The translations under genes and the position numbers were made by a program. A stretch of DNA of 64,000 nucleotides from VRUE01 sp044867645 (GTDB lineage Bacteria; Actinomycetota; Thermoleophilia; Solirubrobacterales; 70-9). Below are positions 22,664 through 30,833 of the stretch, in pieces. The stretch covers positions 3,342 to 67,341 of the forward strand of contig JBIOVI010000017.1 of the NCBI GenBank assembly GCA_044867645.1. Direction: 5' to 3'. Each line of letters opens with the position of its first letter. Position 1 is the stretch's first letter. Under the pieces are notes generated by a model that was not told the origin of the DNA, searched no databases, and saw only the letters and a program-made list of their open reading frames with translations.

Positions 22664-23451
22664 GCTCTCATCGCAACGCCCACCTCAACCTCGTCGACAG
22701 CTTGCGGCAGCTGTTCGAGCTCGATCCTGGAGCGGAGATCGAGATCGGCTCGGGATGGGTATTCGGAGCGGGACGCTCCACGCATCCGTTGATCTCCAAC
22801 GCCGCCTTCCGGGTCGACGACGGCCTCGACCCCGTCGAGTTCCTGGAACGGGCCCGTGCCTTCTTCGCCGCACGAGACCGCGGCTTCGCCGTCTGGGTGC
22901 GCGGCGTCGAGGGGGACCGCGACCTGAGCGCCGCCGCCAAGGAGGCCGGCCTGCAGGAGGTCTACGCAATGCCCGAGATGGTGCTCGAGGACCGGGTGGA
23001 GAAGCGACCGACGCCCGCGGGGGTCGCGCTGCACCGCGTGGCGTCCGCGGCAGACGCCGAGGACTACTGGGCGGTCGCGACGAGCGCCTATGCCAGCCTC
23101 GGCTTTCCGCCCGAGATCTTCGCCTTCTACGAGAGCCACGACGGCATCGCCGCCGACAACGCCGCGGCTTTTCTTGCCCGCATCGACGGCCGGCCCGCCG
23201 CCATCGCGATGACGATCGTCAGCCGTGGCGTCGCCGGCATCTACTGGGTCGGCACCACCGAGGAGGCGCGTGGCAGCGGCCTGGGGTGGGCGGTGACCGC
23301 GACCGCCGTCAACGCCGGCTTCGAGCTGGGGGCGGAGATCGCCTCCCTGCAGGCTTCGCCGATGGGTGAGAGCCTCTACCGCAAGATGGGATTCGAGACG
23401 ATCTTCGACTACCGCCTTCTCACCCTTCCGGCACCGGCGACGGACCGGTGA
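22657..23451 (+). CDS. GNAT family N-acetyltransferase (two-domain)
   Basis: 264 residues from GTG 22657, 7 bp inside the end of the amidase gene. The N-terminal half (about 1-110) is a degenerate acetyltransferase-like domain; the C-terminal half carries the acetyl-CoA motif AGIYWVGTTEEARGSGLGWAVTATAVNAGFELGAEIASLQASPMGESLYRKMGFETI, in which RGSGLG is the pyrophosphate loop and the ASPMGESLYRKMGF end is highly typical. Cytoplasmic. The next gene starts within its stop codon (GTGA), so amidase, GNAT and glyoxalase-like genes form one transcription unit. Substrate unknown. Confidence 0.88.
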   Translation: MLSSHRNAHLNLVDSLRQLFELDPGAEIEIGSGWVFGAGRSTHPLISNAAFRVDDGLDPVEFLERARAFFAARDRGFAVWVRGVEGDRDLSAAAKEAGLQEVYAMPEMVLEDRVEKRPTPAGVALHRVASAADAEDYWAVATSAYASLGFPPEIFAFYESHDGIAADNAAAFLARIDGRPAAIAMTIVSRGVAGIYWVGTTEEARGSGLGWAVTATAVNAGFELGAEIASLQASPMGESLYRKMGFETIFDYRLLTLPAPATDR

Positions 23452-23876
23452 AGCAGCGACTCAACCTGGTCACCCTCGGCGTCGCCGAGCTGGGCCGGGC
23501 CCGGCGCTTTTACGAAGCACTCGGTTGGACCACCGGAGCCGGGCCCGACGACGATGTCGTCTTCTTCCAGGCGGGCGAGATGGCGGTCGCCCTCTGGGAC
23601 CGTTCGCGGCTGGCGGAGGACAGTTGCGTCGAGGACTCGCTCGGCTGGGGCGGGGTGACGTTCGCCGTCAACTTCGGCTCCCGCGAGGAGGTGAACGCGG
23701 TGGTCGAGCAGGCGCGTGCCGCTGGGGCGAAAATCGGCCGCGAGCCCGCCGAGACCTCCTGGGGCGGCTACAGCGGCGTCTTCATCGACCCAGAGGGCCA
23801 CCCCTGGGAGGTGGCGCACAATCCGCACTGGACCGTCACCGACGACGGCGGCGTCAGGCTCACTCCACCGGATTGA
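23448..23876 (+). CDS. VOC (glyoxalase/dioxygenase) superfamily protein
   Basis: 142 residues from GTG 23448, overlapping the GNAT stop as GTGA. It has the paired beta-alpha-beta-beta-beta modules of the vicinal-oxygen-chelate fold: LNLVTLGVAELGRARRFYEALGW at the start and WGGYSGVFIDPEGHPWEVAHNP at the end. The terminal Glu of PWEVAHNP fits a metal ligand; an N-terminal His is not obvious, so metal-dependent catalysis is unclear. This YcgJ/PhnB-like subgroup includes many resistance and isomerase proteins, and no substrate can be named. Confidence 0.85.
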   Translation: MKQRLNLVTLGVAELGRARRFYEALGWTTGAGPDDDVVFFQAGEMAVALWDRSRLAEDSCVEDSLGWGGVTFAVNFGSREEVNAVVEQARAAGAKIGREPAETSWGGYSGVFIDPEGHPWEVAHNPHWTVTDDGGVRLTPPD

Positions 23877-23897
23877 ACCCGGCCTTACGATCCCGGC

Positions 23898-24338
23898 GTG
23901 ATCTACCTGCTGAGACACGGCGTCGCCGAGAAGGGCGACGGCAACGACGGGGCGCGACGGCTGACCCCGGAGGGGGAGGCCCAGTCCGAAGCGGCTGGAC
24001 GAGCGCTGTCCGCGCTCGGCACGAAGATCGACGCCTGCCTGACCAGCCCCAAGGTGCGTGCAGCCGACACCGCCCGACTTGCCTGTGAGGTGCTGGGAAT
24101 AGAGCCCGAGATCGTCGCCGAGTTGAGCGAAGGCGGCTTCGACTCCCTCCAGCTCGCCGCCGGCCGCGGCGACGTGATGGTGGTCGGCCACGAGCCAGAC
24201 TTCTCGAACGAGATCGCGCGCCTCACCGGTGCGAAGGTGAAGCTGCGCAAGGGCGGGCTGGCAATCATCGACGGCAACACCCTGCTGGCGCTTCTGCGCC
24301 CCAGCGACCTCGCCGCTATCGGCGCCTCCCAGAGCTGA
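23898..24338 (+). CDS. sixA: phosphohistidine phosphatase SixA
   Basis: 146 residues from GTG 23898. A histidine-phosphatase-superfamily enzyme of SixA size. The phosphate pocket is formed by RHG (Arg6-His7-Gly8), CLTSPKVRAADTA, and the second catalytic His in VVGHEPDFS. SixA removes phosphate from histidine residues of phosphotransfer proteins such as the HPt domain of ArcB or the PTS. No two-component system with an HPt is adjacent. An intrinsic terminator follows 20 bp after its stop, ending this transcription unit. Confidence 0.9.
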   Translation: MIYLLRHGVAEKGDGNDGARRLTPEGEAQSEAAGRALSALGTKIDACLTSPKVRAADTARLACEVLGIEPEIVAELSEGGFDSLQLAAGRGDVMVVGHEPDFSNEIARLTGAKVKLRKGGLAIIDGNTLLALLRPSDLAAIGASQS

Positions 24339-24358
24339 GCCAGAGGCCGTTCCCCGGC

Positions 24359-24408
24359 AAACGTGCCCCGACCGCTCATGGGAGGTGCAGCGGCCGGGGC
24401 ACGTTTTT
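24359..24408 (+). terminator. intrinsic terminator after sixA
   Basis: AAACGTGCCCCG (24359-24370) pairs perfectly with CGGGGCACGTTT (24395-24406); an inner CCGCT/AGCGG pair lengthens the stem, and a T-run (24404-24408) follows on the plus strand. This is the clearest rho-independent terminator in the window. Confidence 0.85.
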
Positions 24409-24687
24409 GGCTCAGGCGCTCCTCGGCGGGATGTCTTGTCTATCAGACATTTGGCCTCGAATGACTGCTCCAGTTCTCTTTCGGGGCAGACTTGCCTTTA
24501 CCAAGACCAATTCGCGGGTTTTTCTATTCCCCCTTATTGGTCGGGAGTAATGTCACTCATATGCAACGACATGACAAGAGCCCAGCCTTACTCGGGTAGC
24601 TGAGACCGATTGGCCGGTCAACCAGGATTGCGCCTTTGTCTGTAGCCTCCCCGGCCGACTTCACGACTACAAGGAGAGCGCAGATCG
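24409..24687. promoter_or_regulatory. AT-richer intergenic region with two candidate operators upstream of an SDR gene
   Basis: No credible gene is present. The DNA is noticeably less GC-rich than its surroundings, as expected of a promoter. Two dyads stand out: TGTCT-ATC-AGACA (24437-24449, inside a longer ATGTCT...AGACAT pair) and TTGGCCGGTCAA (24610-24621, one mismatch from a perfect TetR-like palindrome). A strong ribosome site AAGGAGAG lies at about 24670 before the SDR start. No regulator gene is adjacent. Confidence 0.5.
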
Positions 24688-25518
24688 ATGGGACTTCTTG
24701 ATGGGAAAGCGGCGATCGTCACCGGCTCCGCCCGGGGAATCGGCCGGGCGACCGCGGAGCTGTTCGCCAGCGAGGGCGCCAAGGTGCTGATCAACGACCT
24801 CGACGCCGACGTCGCCGAGCAGGCGGCGGGCGAGATCGACGGCGAAACCGCCGTCCACGCCGGTGACCTGACCAAGACCGACGCGGCGGACCAGCTGGTC
24901 GCCGCTGCTGTCGACGCCTTCGGCGCGGTCGACATCGTCGTCAACAACGCCGGCTACACCTGGGACGGCGTCGCGCACCGGATGACCGACGAGCAGTTCC
25001 AGGCGATGCTCGATATCCACACGGTGGTCCCCTTCCGTGTCGCCCGGGCACTGGCGCCGCACTGGCGCGAGGCCGCCAAGGCGGAGCGCGGCGAGGGCAA
25101 GGAGGTCTTCCGCAAGCTGATCAACATCTCCTCCACGTCGGGGACGATGGGCAACGCCGGCCAGGTCAACTACTCCGCCGCCAAGGCGGGTGTCGTCGGC
25201 GTGACCAAAACGCTCGCCAAGGAGTGGGGGCAGTTCAAGATCAACGTCAACGCCGTCGCCTTTGGCTTTGTCGAAACCCGCCTCACCGCCGCCAAAGAGG
25301 CCGGTGGCGAGATGACCTCCCCGACCGGGGAGAAAATCGAGCTGGGCATCCCCGAGCAGATGCGGGCAATGGCCTCGGCGATCATCCCGCTCGGCCGTCC
25401 GGCGACGCCCGAGGAGGCCTCCGGCCCCGTCCTGTTCCTGGCCTCGCCGCTGGCCAACTACATGCACGGTCAGGTGCTCAACGTCACCGGCGGCATGTTC
25501 GGGGGGATGTACACCTGA
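24688..25518 (+). CDS. SDR family oxidoreductase (3-oxoacyl-reductase-like)
   Basis: 276 residues from ATG 24688, preceded by AAGGAGAG. Classical SDR with TGSARGIG (residues 13-20), NDLD favouring NAD(H), NNAG, catalytic Ser in NISSTSG and YSAAKAG. The tail (VLFLASPLANYMHGQVLNVTGG) is that of FabG-like 3-oxoacyl-CoA/ACP reductases. A longer loop around residues 130-150 (REAAKAERGEGKEVFRK) is unlike housekeeping FabG, so a beta-oxidation 3-hydroxyacyl-CoA dehydrogenase is more likely. The F420-type gene begins in its stop codon. Confidence 0.9.
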   Translation: MGLLDGKAAIVTGSARGIGRATAELFASEGAKVLINDLDADVAEQAAGEIDGETAVHAGDLTKTDAADQLVAAAVDAFGAVDIVVNNAGYTWDGVAHRMTDEQFQAMLDIHTVVPFRVARALAPHWREAAKAERGEGKEVFRKLINISSTSGTMGNAGQVNYSAAKAGVVGVTKTLAKEWGQFKINVNAVAFGFVETRLTAAKEAGGEMTSPTGEKIELGIPEQMRAMASAIIPLGRPATPEEASGPVLFLASPLANYMHGQVLNVTGGMFGGMYT

Positions 25519-26003
25519 GCCCCACAGCGACAGAGGGCAGGTCACGGGTCCGCTACCTCGACCTGGCGGACCGAATCTGGCCTGTCCTCCGTCGCTTCAC
25601 GGGCGCCCACACGTTCCTCTACCGGGCCTCAGGAGGGCGCCTCGGCCAGGACGTCCCCGGGCTGGGGGGAAGGATGTTGCTGCTCGACCACGTCGGCGCC
25701 AAGAGCGGCACCAAGCGGACCTCCCCCCTGCTCTACTTCGCCGACGGAGACGCCGTGGTGATCGTCGCCTCCAAAGGCGGCTTTCCGAAGCACCCCGCCT
25801 GGTACCACAACCTGATGGCCAACCCGGACACCGAGGTCCAGATCGGGCGCGAGCACCGGGCGGTCCATGCCCGGGTCGCCATCCCGGAGGAGCGCGAGCG
25901 CCTCTGGCCGGTTGCCGTGAAGGCGTACCACGGCTATGCCGACTACCAGGCGCGCAGCAAAGGTCGGGAAATTCCGCTGGTCATTCTCGAGCCGCGCGGA
26001 TAG
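25515..26003 (+). CDS. deazaflavin (F420)-dependent nitroreductase-family protein (DUF385/Ddn-like)
   Basis: 162 residues if it starts at CTG 25515, which overlaps the SDR stop as CTGA; no ATG/GTG/TTG lies between there and the first conserved block. The sequence RYLDLADRIWPVLRRFTGAHTFLYRASGGRLG, LLLDHVGAKSGTKRTSPLLYF, VIVASKGGFPKHPAWYHNLMANPDTEVQIG is characteristic of the split-barrel F420-binding family that includes mycobacterial Ddn; the Lys-Ser-Gly and GG..HPAWYHNL segments contact the cofactor. It probably reduces a quinone-like or unsaturated substrate with F420H2 and is translationally coupled to the SDR. Confidence 0.87.
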   Translation: MSPTATEGRSRVRYLDLADRIWPVLRRFTGAHTFLYRASGGRLGQDVPGLGGRMLLLDHVGAKSGTKRTSPLLYFADGDAVVIVASKGGFPKHPAWYHNLMANPDTEVQIGREHRAVHARVAIPEERERLWPVAVKAYHGYADYQARSKGREIPLVILEPRG

Positions 26004-26011
26004 CGCCAGGC

Positions 26012-26872
26012 TCAGTCCTTCGGCCGCCGCTCCTCGGCGACCGGCTCGCCGCCCTCCCCAACGATCGCCTCCGGCGGCCACGGCCCCGCCCAGTTGTCGC
26101 GGGCGCCGTCGATCGTGATCGTCGTGCCGGAGATGAAGTCTCCGGCCGGAGAGGCTAGGTAGGCGACCAGCCAGGCCATCTCCTCGGCGCGGCCAGCGCG
26201 GCCGATCGGAATCGAGCGCTCCAGGTTGTCGACCACGACCTGCGGATACTTGGTCAGCAACGTCTCGGTGGCGAACTGACCGGCGGCCAGGGCGCAGGTT
26301 CTGATTCCGAAGCGGGCCCACTCCACCGCCAGCGTCCGCATCATGTTCTCAACCGCGGCGCGCGCGGCGCCCGAGTGGACCATCCCCGGCATTCCGTGGT
26401 GGGGAGAGAGGGTGACGCTCAGCACCTTGCCGCCGCCCTGCGGAATGAATGCCTTGGTCGCGGCGGCATGGGTCATCAGCCAGGTTCCCAGCACGTTCAG
26501 CTCGATCACCGTGCGGAAGCCTTTCGGGCTGATCGACTCTGCCGGGGCGAGAAACTGGCCCCCGGCGTTGTTGACCAGGACGTCCAGCCGGCCGTGCCGC
26601 TCGAGCAAACCCTCGACCAGCATCTCCACCGCCTCCTCGTCGCGGATGTCCATCGCCCTGTGCTCGAAGGAGCCTGACAAGTCCGCGGCCAGCCCTGCCG
26701 TCTCCGCCAGCGGCTCCTCGCGGCGTCCGCAGCCGATCACGACGGCCCCGAGCCGCACCAGCTCCAGCGCCGTCTCCCGTCCCAGACCGCTACCTGCCCC
26801 GGAGACGAGGCAGATCAGGTCCTCGAGCAAGCCCGGCCTGAAGATGCGCGAATCGGTGCTTTCAGGCGTCAT
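26012..26872 (-). CDS. SDR family, PECR/DECR-type enoyl-CoA reductase-like
   Basis: 286 residues from ATG 26872. The cofactor motif SGAGSGLGRE (residues about 24-33) and NNAGG are normal, but the canonical Tyr-x3-Lys is absent: the segment reads GMPGMVHSGAARAAVENMMRTLAVEWA. That HSGAARA block is the hallmark of peroxisomal trans-2-enoyl-CoA reductase and 2,4-dienoyl-CoA reductase relatives, where catalysis differs from classical SDRs. It therefore probably reduces enoyl- or dienoyl-CoAs with NADPH, fitting the acyl-CoA theme of the region. It is divergent from the lactonase-like gene with 64 bp between. Confidence 0.87.
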   Translation of the reverse strand: MTPESTDSRIFRPGLLEDLICLVSGAGSGLGRETALELVRLGAVVIGCGRREEPLAETAGLAADLSGSFEHRAMDIRDEEAVEMLVEGLLERHGRLDVLVNNAGGQFLAPAESISPKGFRTVIELNVLGTWLMTHAAATKAFIPQGGGKVLSVTLSPHHGMPGMVHSGAARAAVENMMRTLAVEWARFGIRTCALAAGQFATETLLTKYPQVVVDNLERSIPIGRAGRAEEMAWLVAYLASPAGDFISGTTITIDGARDNWAGPWPPEAIVGEGGEPVAEERRPKD

Positions 26873-26936
26873 TTCGCTCCACGCTCATCGAGCGGCAGCC
26901 TATAGCCGACCTCGAGCCGGGTAATGTGGCCCGGCG

Positions 26937-27848
26937 ATGAAGGTGCACGTGGAGGCGAAACCGCTGCACGAGCCGCTGGCCGGTGGGACTCCCGGCGCCA
27001 CCGTCGTCGTCGAACCGATAGTCGCTGGCCACGTCACCTGGCCGCGCACGATGATGGAACGCCCCGGCGGACGCCTAGAGACGCTGAAGCTGCTGCGCGC
27101 CCTCCTCAGCGGCGAGCCGGCAATGACGGTTCCCTGCCCCGCCTTCCTGATCCGCCACCCCAGCGCCGGCGCGATCCTCGTCGACACCGGCCTCCATCCC
27201 TCGATCGCAACCGACGGGCGCGAGAACTTCGGCCGCATGGGTGCCCGCGTCGGCAATCCAAGCTTGGAGCCAGGCGCCGACGTCCCGGCGCAGCTGCGGG
27301 CACGCGGCCTCGACGCCGGCGAGATCCCCGTCGTGGCGATGACCCACATGCACATCGATCACACCTCGGCGATCTCGGAGTTCCCCAACTCGACCTTCGT
27401 CGTCAGCGAGGTCGAGTGGGAGGCGGCCACGGTCGGCCCGCGTCCGCTCCTCAACGGCTACCGGCGGGTGCACTTCGACTATGCGTTCGACTACCGGACG
27501 ATCGACTTCGACCGCGGCGGAATCGACTCCTACTCGAGCTTCGCCCGCTGCTTCGACCTCTTCGGAGACGGCTCGATCCGGCTCGCCTACACGCCGGGCC
27601 ACAGCGCCGGCCACATGTCGGTGATCGCCCGTCTCGCCGAGCGCGACTTCGTCATCGGTGGCGACGCCACCTACACCCAGGGTCAGCTCGACGGCAACGC
27701 CCCGCTCGCCCCACGCCCCGTCGACGCCCACAACTACCGCCGCTCGCTTCAGGAGCTGAAGCTGTTCCGCCGCGAGTACCCCAACGCGATCGTCACGCCG
27801 GGGCACGATCCGAGCTTTTTCGAGAAGCTCGGCGCCCGCTACGAGTAG
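26937..27848 (+). CDS. metallo-beta-lactamase-fold hydrolase, AHL-lactonase-like
   Basis: 303 residues from ATG 26937. The dinuclear zinc motif HxHxDH is present as THMHIDHTSA (about 136-145), with a later His in TPGHSAGHMS, an Asp in IGGDATY and a terminal His in VTPGHDPSF. The N-terminal part (FLIRHPSAGAILVDTGLHP) and overall layout match N-acyl-homoserine lactonases of the AttM/AiiA group, which open lactone rings and quench quorum signals; other lactones are possible. Its 3' end overlaps the convergent acyltransferase gene by 56 bp, an unusually long antisense overlap. Confidence 0.88.
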   Translation: MKVHVEAKPLHEPLAGGTPGATVVVEPIVAGHVTWPRTMMERPGGRLETLKLLRALLSGEPAMTVPCPAFLIRHPSAGAILVDTGLHPSIATDGRENFGRMGARVGNPSLEPGADVPAQLRARGLDAGEIPVVAMTHMHIDHTSAISEFPNSTFVVSEVEWEAATVGPRPLLNGYRRVHFDYAFDYRTIDFDRGGIDSYSSFARCFDLFGDGSIRLAYTPGHSAGHMSVIARLAERDFVIGGDATYTQGQLDGNAPLAPRPVDAHNYRRSLQELKLFRREYPNAIVTPGHDPSFFEKLGARYE

Positions 27849-28536
27849 CGATCTCCCCATACATCTCCCGCACCCGGTCGAAGACCTCGGTGGCAACCTC
27901 GAGCTGGCGCTCGCGCGCAGGCGCCTCCTCGACCGGAAAGGTAAGCGGCTCGCCGAACTGGACGGTGACCCTGGGGAAGCGGAAGCGCTTCCAGCGCCGC
28001 ACCTTGGCTGAGCCGTGGACGGCGACCGGGACCACCGGCACCCCCGACTCCAGCGCGATGCGGCCGATCCCCGGTTTGGGCTCCCCCAGCTCGCCGCTGC
28101 GCGAGCGGCCGCCCTCTGCGTAGACGAGCAGCATCCCGCCCTGCCCGAGGATCGCGAAGGCGGTCTTGAAGGCCTCCTCGTCATGCTGCCCGCGCCGGAC
28201 CGGGAAGACGCCGCCGTGCTTGTAGACGTACGTGAGGAGGGGCGGGCCGAACATCTGCGATTTCGCCATGAAGCGGACCTGGCGGCGCAGGTAGAGGCCG
28301 ACGAAGAAGTGGTCCATCTGGCTGAAATGGTTCGGGGCCAGCAGGAGCGCGCCGGCCTTTGGCACGTTCTCGACCCCGATCGCGCGAACGCGGTAGATCA
28401 GCAGCGTCGGCAGGCTGACCAGGAAACGGACGAACGGATAGGTCCAGCCGACTCCCTTGCGCGCCGCTGCATGGAACTGCTCGAAGTACTCGGCGGGGCG
28501 GTCGTCCTTGTAGACCTGTGGCTTGATGTCGGGCAT
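27793..28536 (-). CDS. 1-acyl-sn-glycerol-3-phosphate acyltransferase (PlsC-like)
   Basis: 247 residues from ATG 28536; the upstream frame is low-complexity and rejected. PlsC motifs: His70-x4-Asp75 in NHFSQMD, GGVFPVRRGQHDE (motif II region), EGGRSRSGEL (motif III) and VPVVPVAVHG (motif IV). One hydrophobic segment (VRFLVSLPTLLIYRVRAI) probably associates with the membrane. It transfers an acyl chain to lysophosphatidic acid or a related acceptor in phospholipid synthesis. The last 56 bp run opposite the lactonase-like gene. The 250-bp upstream gap contains a palindrome at 28741-28755. Confidence 0.9.
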   Translation of the reverse strand: MPDIKPQVYKDDRPAEYFEQFHAAARKGVGWTYPFVRFLVSLPTLLIYRVRAIGVENVPKAGALLLAPNHFSQMDHFFVGLYLRRQVRFMAKSQMFGPPLLTYVYKHGGVFPVRRGQHDEEAFKTAFAILGQGGMLLVYAEGGRSRSGELGEPKPGIGRIALESGVPVVPVAVHGSAKVRRWKRFRFPRVTVQFGEPLTFPVEEAPARERQLEVATEVFDRVREMYGEIATRSGRRASRKSSDRAPA

Positions 28537-28740
28537 GGGAGGGGCGCCGGGCGAGGCCGGTCGTCGCCTTGAGATACCCCCACCGAGCCCGCGGTTACGC
28601 GACGAACCCCAGCCACGGGATCCCTCGACCCGGCGCCTCAGATCTGTGTGGCGACCATGCCCGTCAGGGCCGCAACGATCCCTCCACGGAAGAGGATCAG
28701 GCATGTTCACAGACAAAAACGTCGCAGGTGGTGCGCGGGC

Positions 28741-28755
28741 TGCAAAATGTTTGCA
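28741..28755. promoter_or_regulatory. perfect palindrome upstream of the PlsC gene
   Basis: TGCAAA-ATG-TTTGCA, a 6+6 bp dyad with a 3-bp spacer in the 250-bp gap between glpK (ending 28787) and the acyltransferase (starting 28536), both on the minus strand. It could be an operator for the acyltransferase or part of a 3'-end structure of glpK. The regulator is unknown. The rest of the gap holds no supported gene. Confidence 0.35.
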
Positions 28756-28786
28756 ACGGCTCCGTGCCGATCTGCAACGGCCCTGC

Positions 28787-30235
28787 TCAGGTGGCCCAGT
28801 CGCGCGAGCGTTCGACCGCGCGGTGCCAATCGGCGAGCAGGCGCTGCCGCTCTTCCTCATCCATCTCGGGCTCGTAGCGCGCCGCCTCTCGCCACATCCG
28901 GCCGACCTGCTCGGCGCTCCAGCGGCCGGTCGCGATCCCGGCAAGATAGGCGGCGCCGAGAGCCGTCGTCTCGGCGATCTCCGGCACCGCCACCGGCGCG
29001 CCGAGAACGTCAGCCTGGAACTGCATCAGCCAGCTGTTCGCCGCTCCGCCGCCGTCGGCCTTGAGCACGTCGAGCCGCTGGCCGCTGGCCGCCTCCTCGG
29101 CCCGCACCGCGTCGACGGTCTGGTACGCGATCGCCTCCAGCGCCGCCCGGGCCAGGTGGGCGCGGGTGCTGCCGCGGGTGAGGCCGACGATCGTGCCGCG
29201 CGCGTAGGGATCCCAGTGCGGCGAGCCGAGCCCGGTCAGCGCCGGCACGAAATAGACGCCGTCGTTGCCGCTCAGCGACGCGGCCAGCGCTTCGCTCTCG
29301 GCCGCCTCATCGATGATGCCCAGACCGTCGCGCAGCCACTGCAGCGCGGCACCGGTGACGAAGATCGACGCCTCGAGCGCGTAGGCCGCCTCTTCGCCCG
29401 GCGCGCAGGCGATCGTGGTCAGCAGGCCGCTGCCCGGCGCGGGCGCCTCCATGCCGGTATTGAGCAGGACGAAGCTGCCGGTCCCATAGGTGTTCTTGGT
29501 GCTGCCGGGGCGATGGCAGGCCTGGCCGAACAGGGCCGCCTGCTGATCCCCCGCGACCCCCGCCACCGGGACCTCGCCGCCGAACTCCGAAGTTGTGCCG
29601 TACACGTGCGCGGAGGGCAGCGGCTCCGGTAGTCGCGACTCCTCGATGCCAAGCATCGCGCACAGCTCCGCGTCCCAGGCAAGCTGGTGGATGTCGAACA
29701 GCATCGTCCGCGAGGCATTCGTGTAGTCGGTCGCGTGGCGACCGGTCAGCTTGAAGAGCAACCAGGAATCGACGGTGCCGAAGACGGCCCGCTCGGAGCC
29801 CTCGACATTGTGCAGCAGCCACTCGATCTTGGTAGCGGAAAAGTAGGGGTCGATCACGAGTCCCGTCCGCGCCCGCACCAGCTCTTCGCAGCCCCCTTCC
29901 CGCAGCTCCTCGCAGCGCGCCGCGGTACGCCGGTCCTGCCAAACCAAGGCCCGGTGCAGGGGCTCTCCGGTCGCCCGGTCCCAGGCGACGACGGTCTCGC
30001 GCTGGTTGGCGATCCCGATCCCGTCCAGCTCCGCCCCCTGGATGCCGGCGTCGGTAATTGCCTGGGTCGCGACCCGCCGCGTCACTTCCCAAATCTCCGC
30101 CGCATCGTGCTCGACCCAGCCCGGCTGGGGAAAATGCTGCTCGAACTCTGAGTAGGCCCGCCCGGCGATCCTCCCCTCCCGATTGAAAACGAGGCAGGTG
30201 GTTCCGGTCGTGCCCTGGTCGATGGCGAGGATCAT
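28787..30235 (-). CDS. glpK: glycerol kinase
   Basis: 482 residues from ATG 30235 in an ATGA overlap with the TetR gene. A FGGY-family kinase phosphorylating glycerol to glycerol-3-phosphate with ATP. Family hallmarks: AIDQGTTGTTCLVFN (phosphate 1 loop), GIANQRETVVAWDRATGEP, ALVWQDRRT, YFSATKIEWLL, the FGGY signature region GTGSFVLLNTG/ALEASIFVTGAALQWLRDGL, and LKADGGGAANSWLMQFQAD. Slightly shorter than E. coli GlpK (502). Glycerol-3-phosphate would feed the downstream PlsC-like acyltransferase. No facilitator GlpF or dehydrogenase adjoins. Confidence 0.95.
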   Translation of the reverse strand: MILAIDQGTTGTTCLVFNREGRIAGRAYSEFEQHFPQPGWVEHDAAEIWEVTRRVATQAITDAGIQGAELDGIGIANQRETVVAWDRATGEPLHRALVWQDRRTAARCEELREGGCEELVRARTGLVIDPYFSATKIEWLLHNVEGSERAVFGTVDSWLLFKLTGRHATDYTNASRTMLFDIHQLAWDAELCAMLGIEESRLPEPLPSAHVYGTTSEFGGEVPVAGVAGDQQAALFGQACHRPGSTKNTYGTGSFVLLNTGMEAPAPGSGLLTTIACAPGEEAAYALEASIFVTGAALQWLRDGLGIIDEAAESEALAASLSGNDGVYFVPALTGLGSPHWDPYARGTIVGLTRGSTRAHLARAALEAIAYQTVDAVRAEEAASGQRLDVLKADGGGAANSWLMQFQADVLGAPVAVPEIAETTALGAAYLAGIATGRWSAEQVGRMWREAARYEPEMDEEERQRLLADWHRAVERSRDWAT

Positions 30236-30804
30236 CGATTCGCGCCGCGCACGATCGTCACCAACGCCTCGGCAACACCGCCGGCGTCTTCCTGGCCGGT
30301 GCCAAGTCGTCGCAGGGCCAGCCCGTACATCAGCGACACGATCGAGCGCGCGTGCTGGGCGGGCTGTGGAACGGAGAGCATTTCCAGCGCCGCCTCCGCA
30401 ACCCCTTCGTAAGCCTCGAAGCATCGCCGCGAGGCCTCTTGCAGGGCTGGATCGCGGGCCGCACGCAAGTGAAGCTCGATCTCTGCGAGCTGTTGCAGCC
30501 GATCGGAGGTTTCACTGACGATCTGCTCGACCTCGGCTGCCACCTGCTCGACCGATGGCCGTCGCCGCCGTAGATCGGCCGCGATGGCTTCCTGTCGCAC
30601 CACCTCCTCGCCGACGAAGAGCAGCAGGCTGTCGCGCAGCAGGTCGACCTGACTCGGAAAGTGGTAGGTGAGCGAGCCGAGCGATACCCCGGCCGCGGTG
30701 GCAACGCAGCGATTGGTGACCGCGGCGATGCCCTCGCGGCCGATCAGCTCGAGCGTGATGCGGAGAATTCGCTCGCGGGTGTCTGATGCAGCACTGGTAG
30801 CCAA
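30232..30804 (-). CDS. TetR/AcrR family regulator upstream of glpK
   Basis: 190 residues from TTG 30804, the only usable start. N-terminal HTH: RERILRITLELIGREGIAAVTNRCVATAAGVSLGSLTYHFPSQVDLLRDSL (about 10-60). The C-terminal half is helical, with a long Glu/Arg-rich region. It is co-transcribed and translationally coupled with glpK (ATGA) and diverges from an amidase gene. The 16-bp palindrome at 30834-30849 in the shared promoter is almost certainly its operator, so both glpK and the amidase may be controlled together. Ligand unknown. Confidence 0.92.
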   Translation of the reverse strand: MATSAASDTRERILRITLELIGREGIAAVTNRCVATAAGVSLGSLTYHFPSQVDLLRDSLLLFVGEEVVRQEAIAADLRRRRPSVEQVAAEVEQIVSETSDRLQQLAEIELHLRAARDPALQEASRRCFEAYEGVAEAALEMLSVPQPAQHARSIVSLMYGLALRRLGTGQEDAGGVAEALVTIVRGANR

Positions 30805-30833
30805 GTTGCGCCAGACTATCTTTTTGGCCTATC

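Noticed and set aside
26924..28184. Long Arg/Pro-rich frames overlapping the lactonase-like gene on both strands
   Set aside because: Low-complexity composition without family motifs; they are frame shadows of conserved genes.
28537..28786. A small gene in the gap between PlsC and glpK
   Set aside because: Short frames here lack ribosome sites and family features; only a palindrome is notable.
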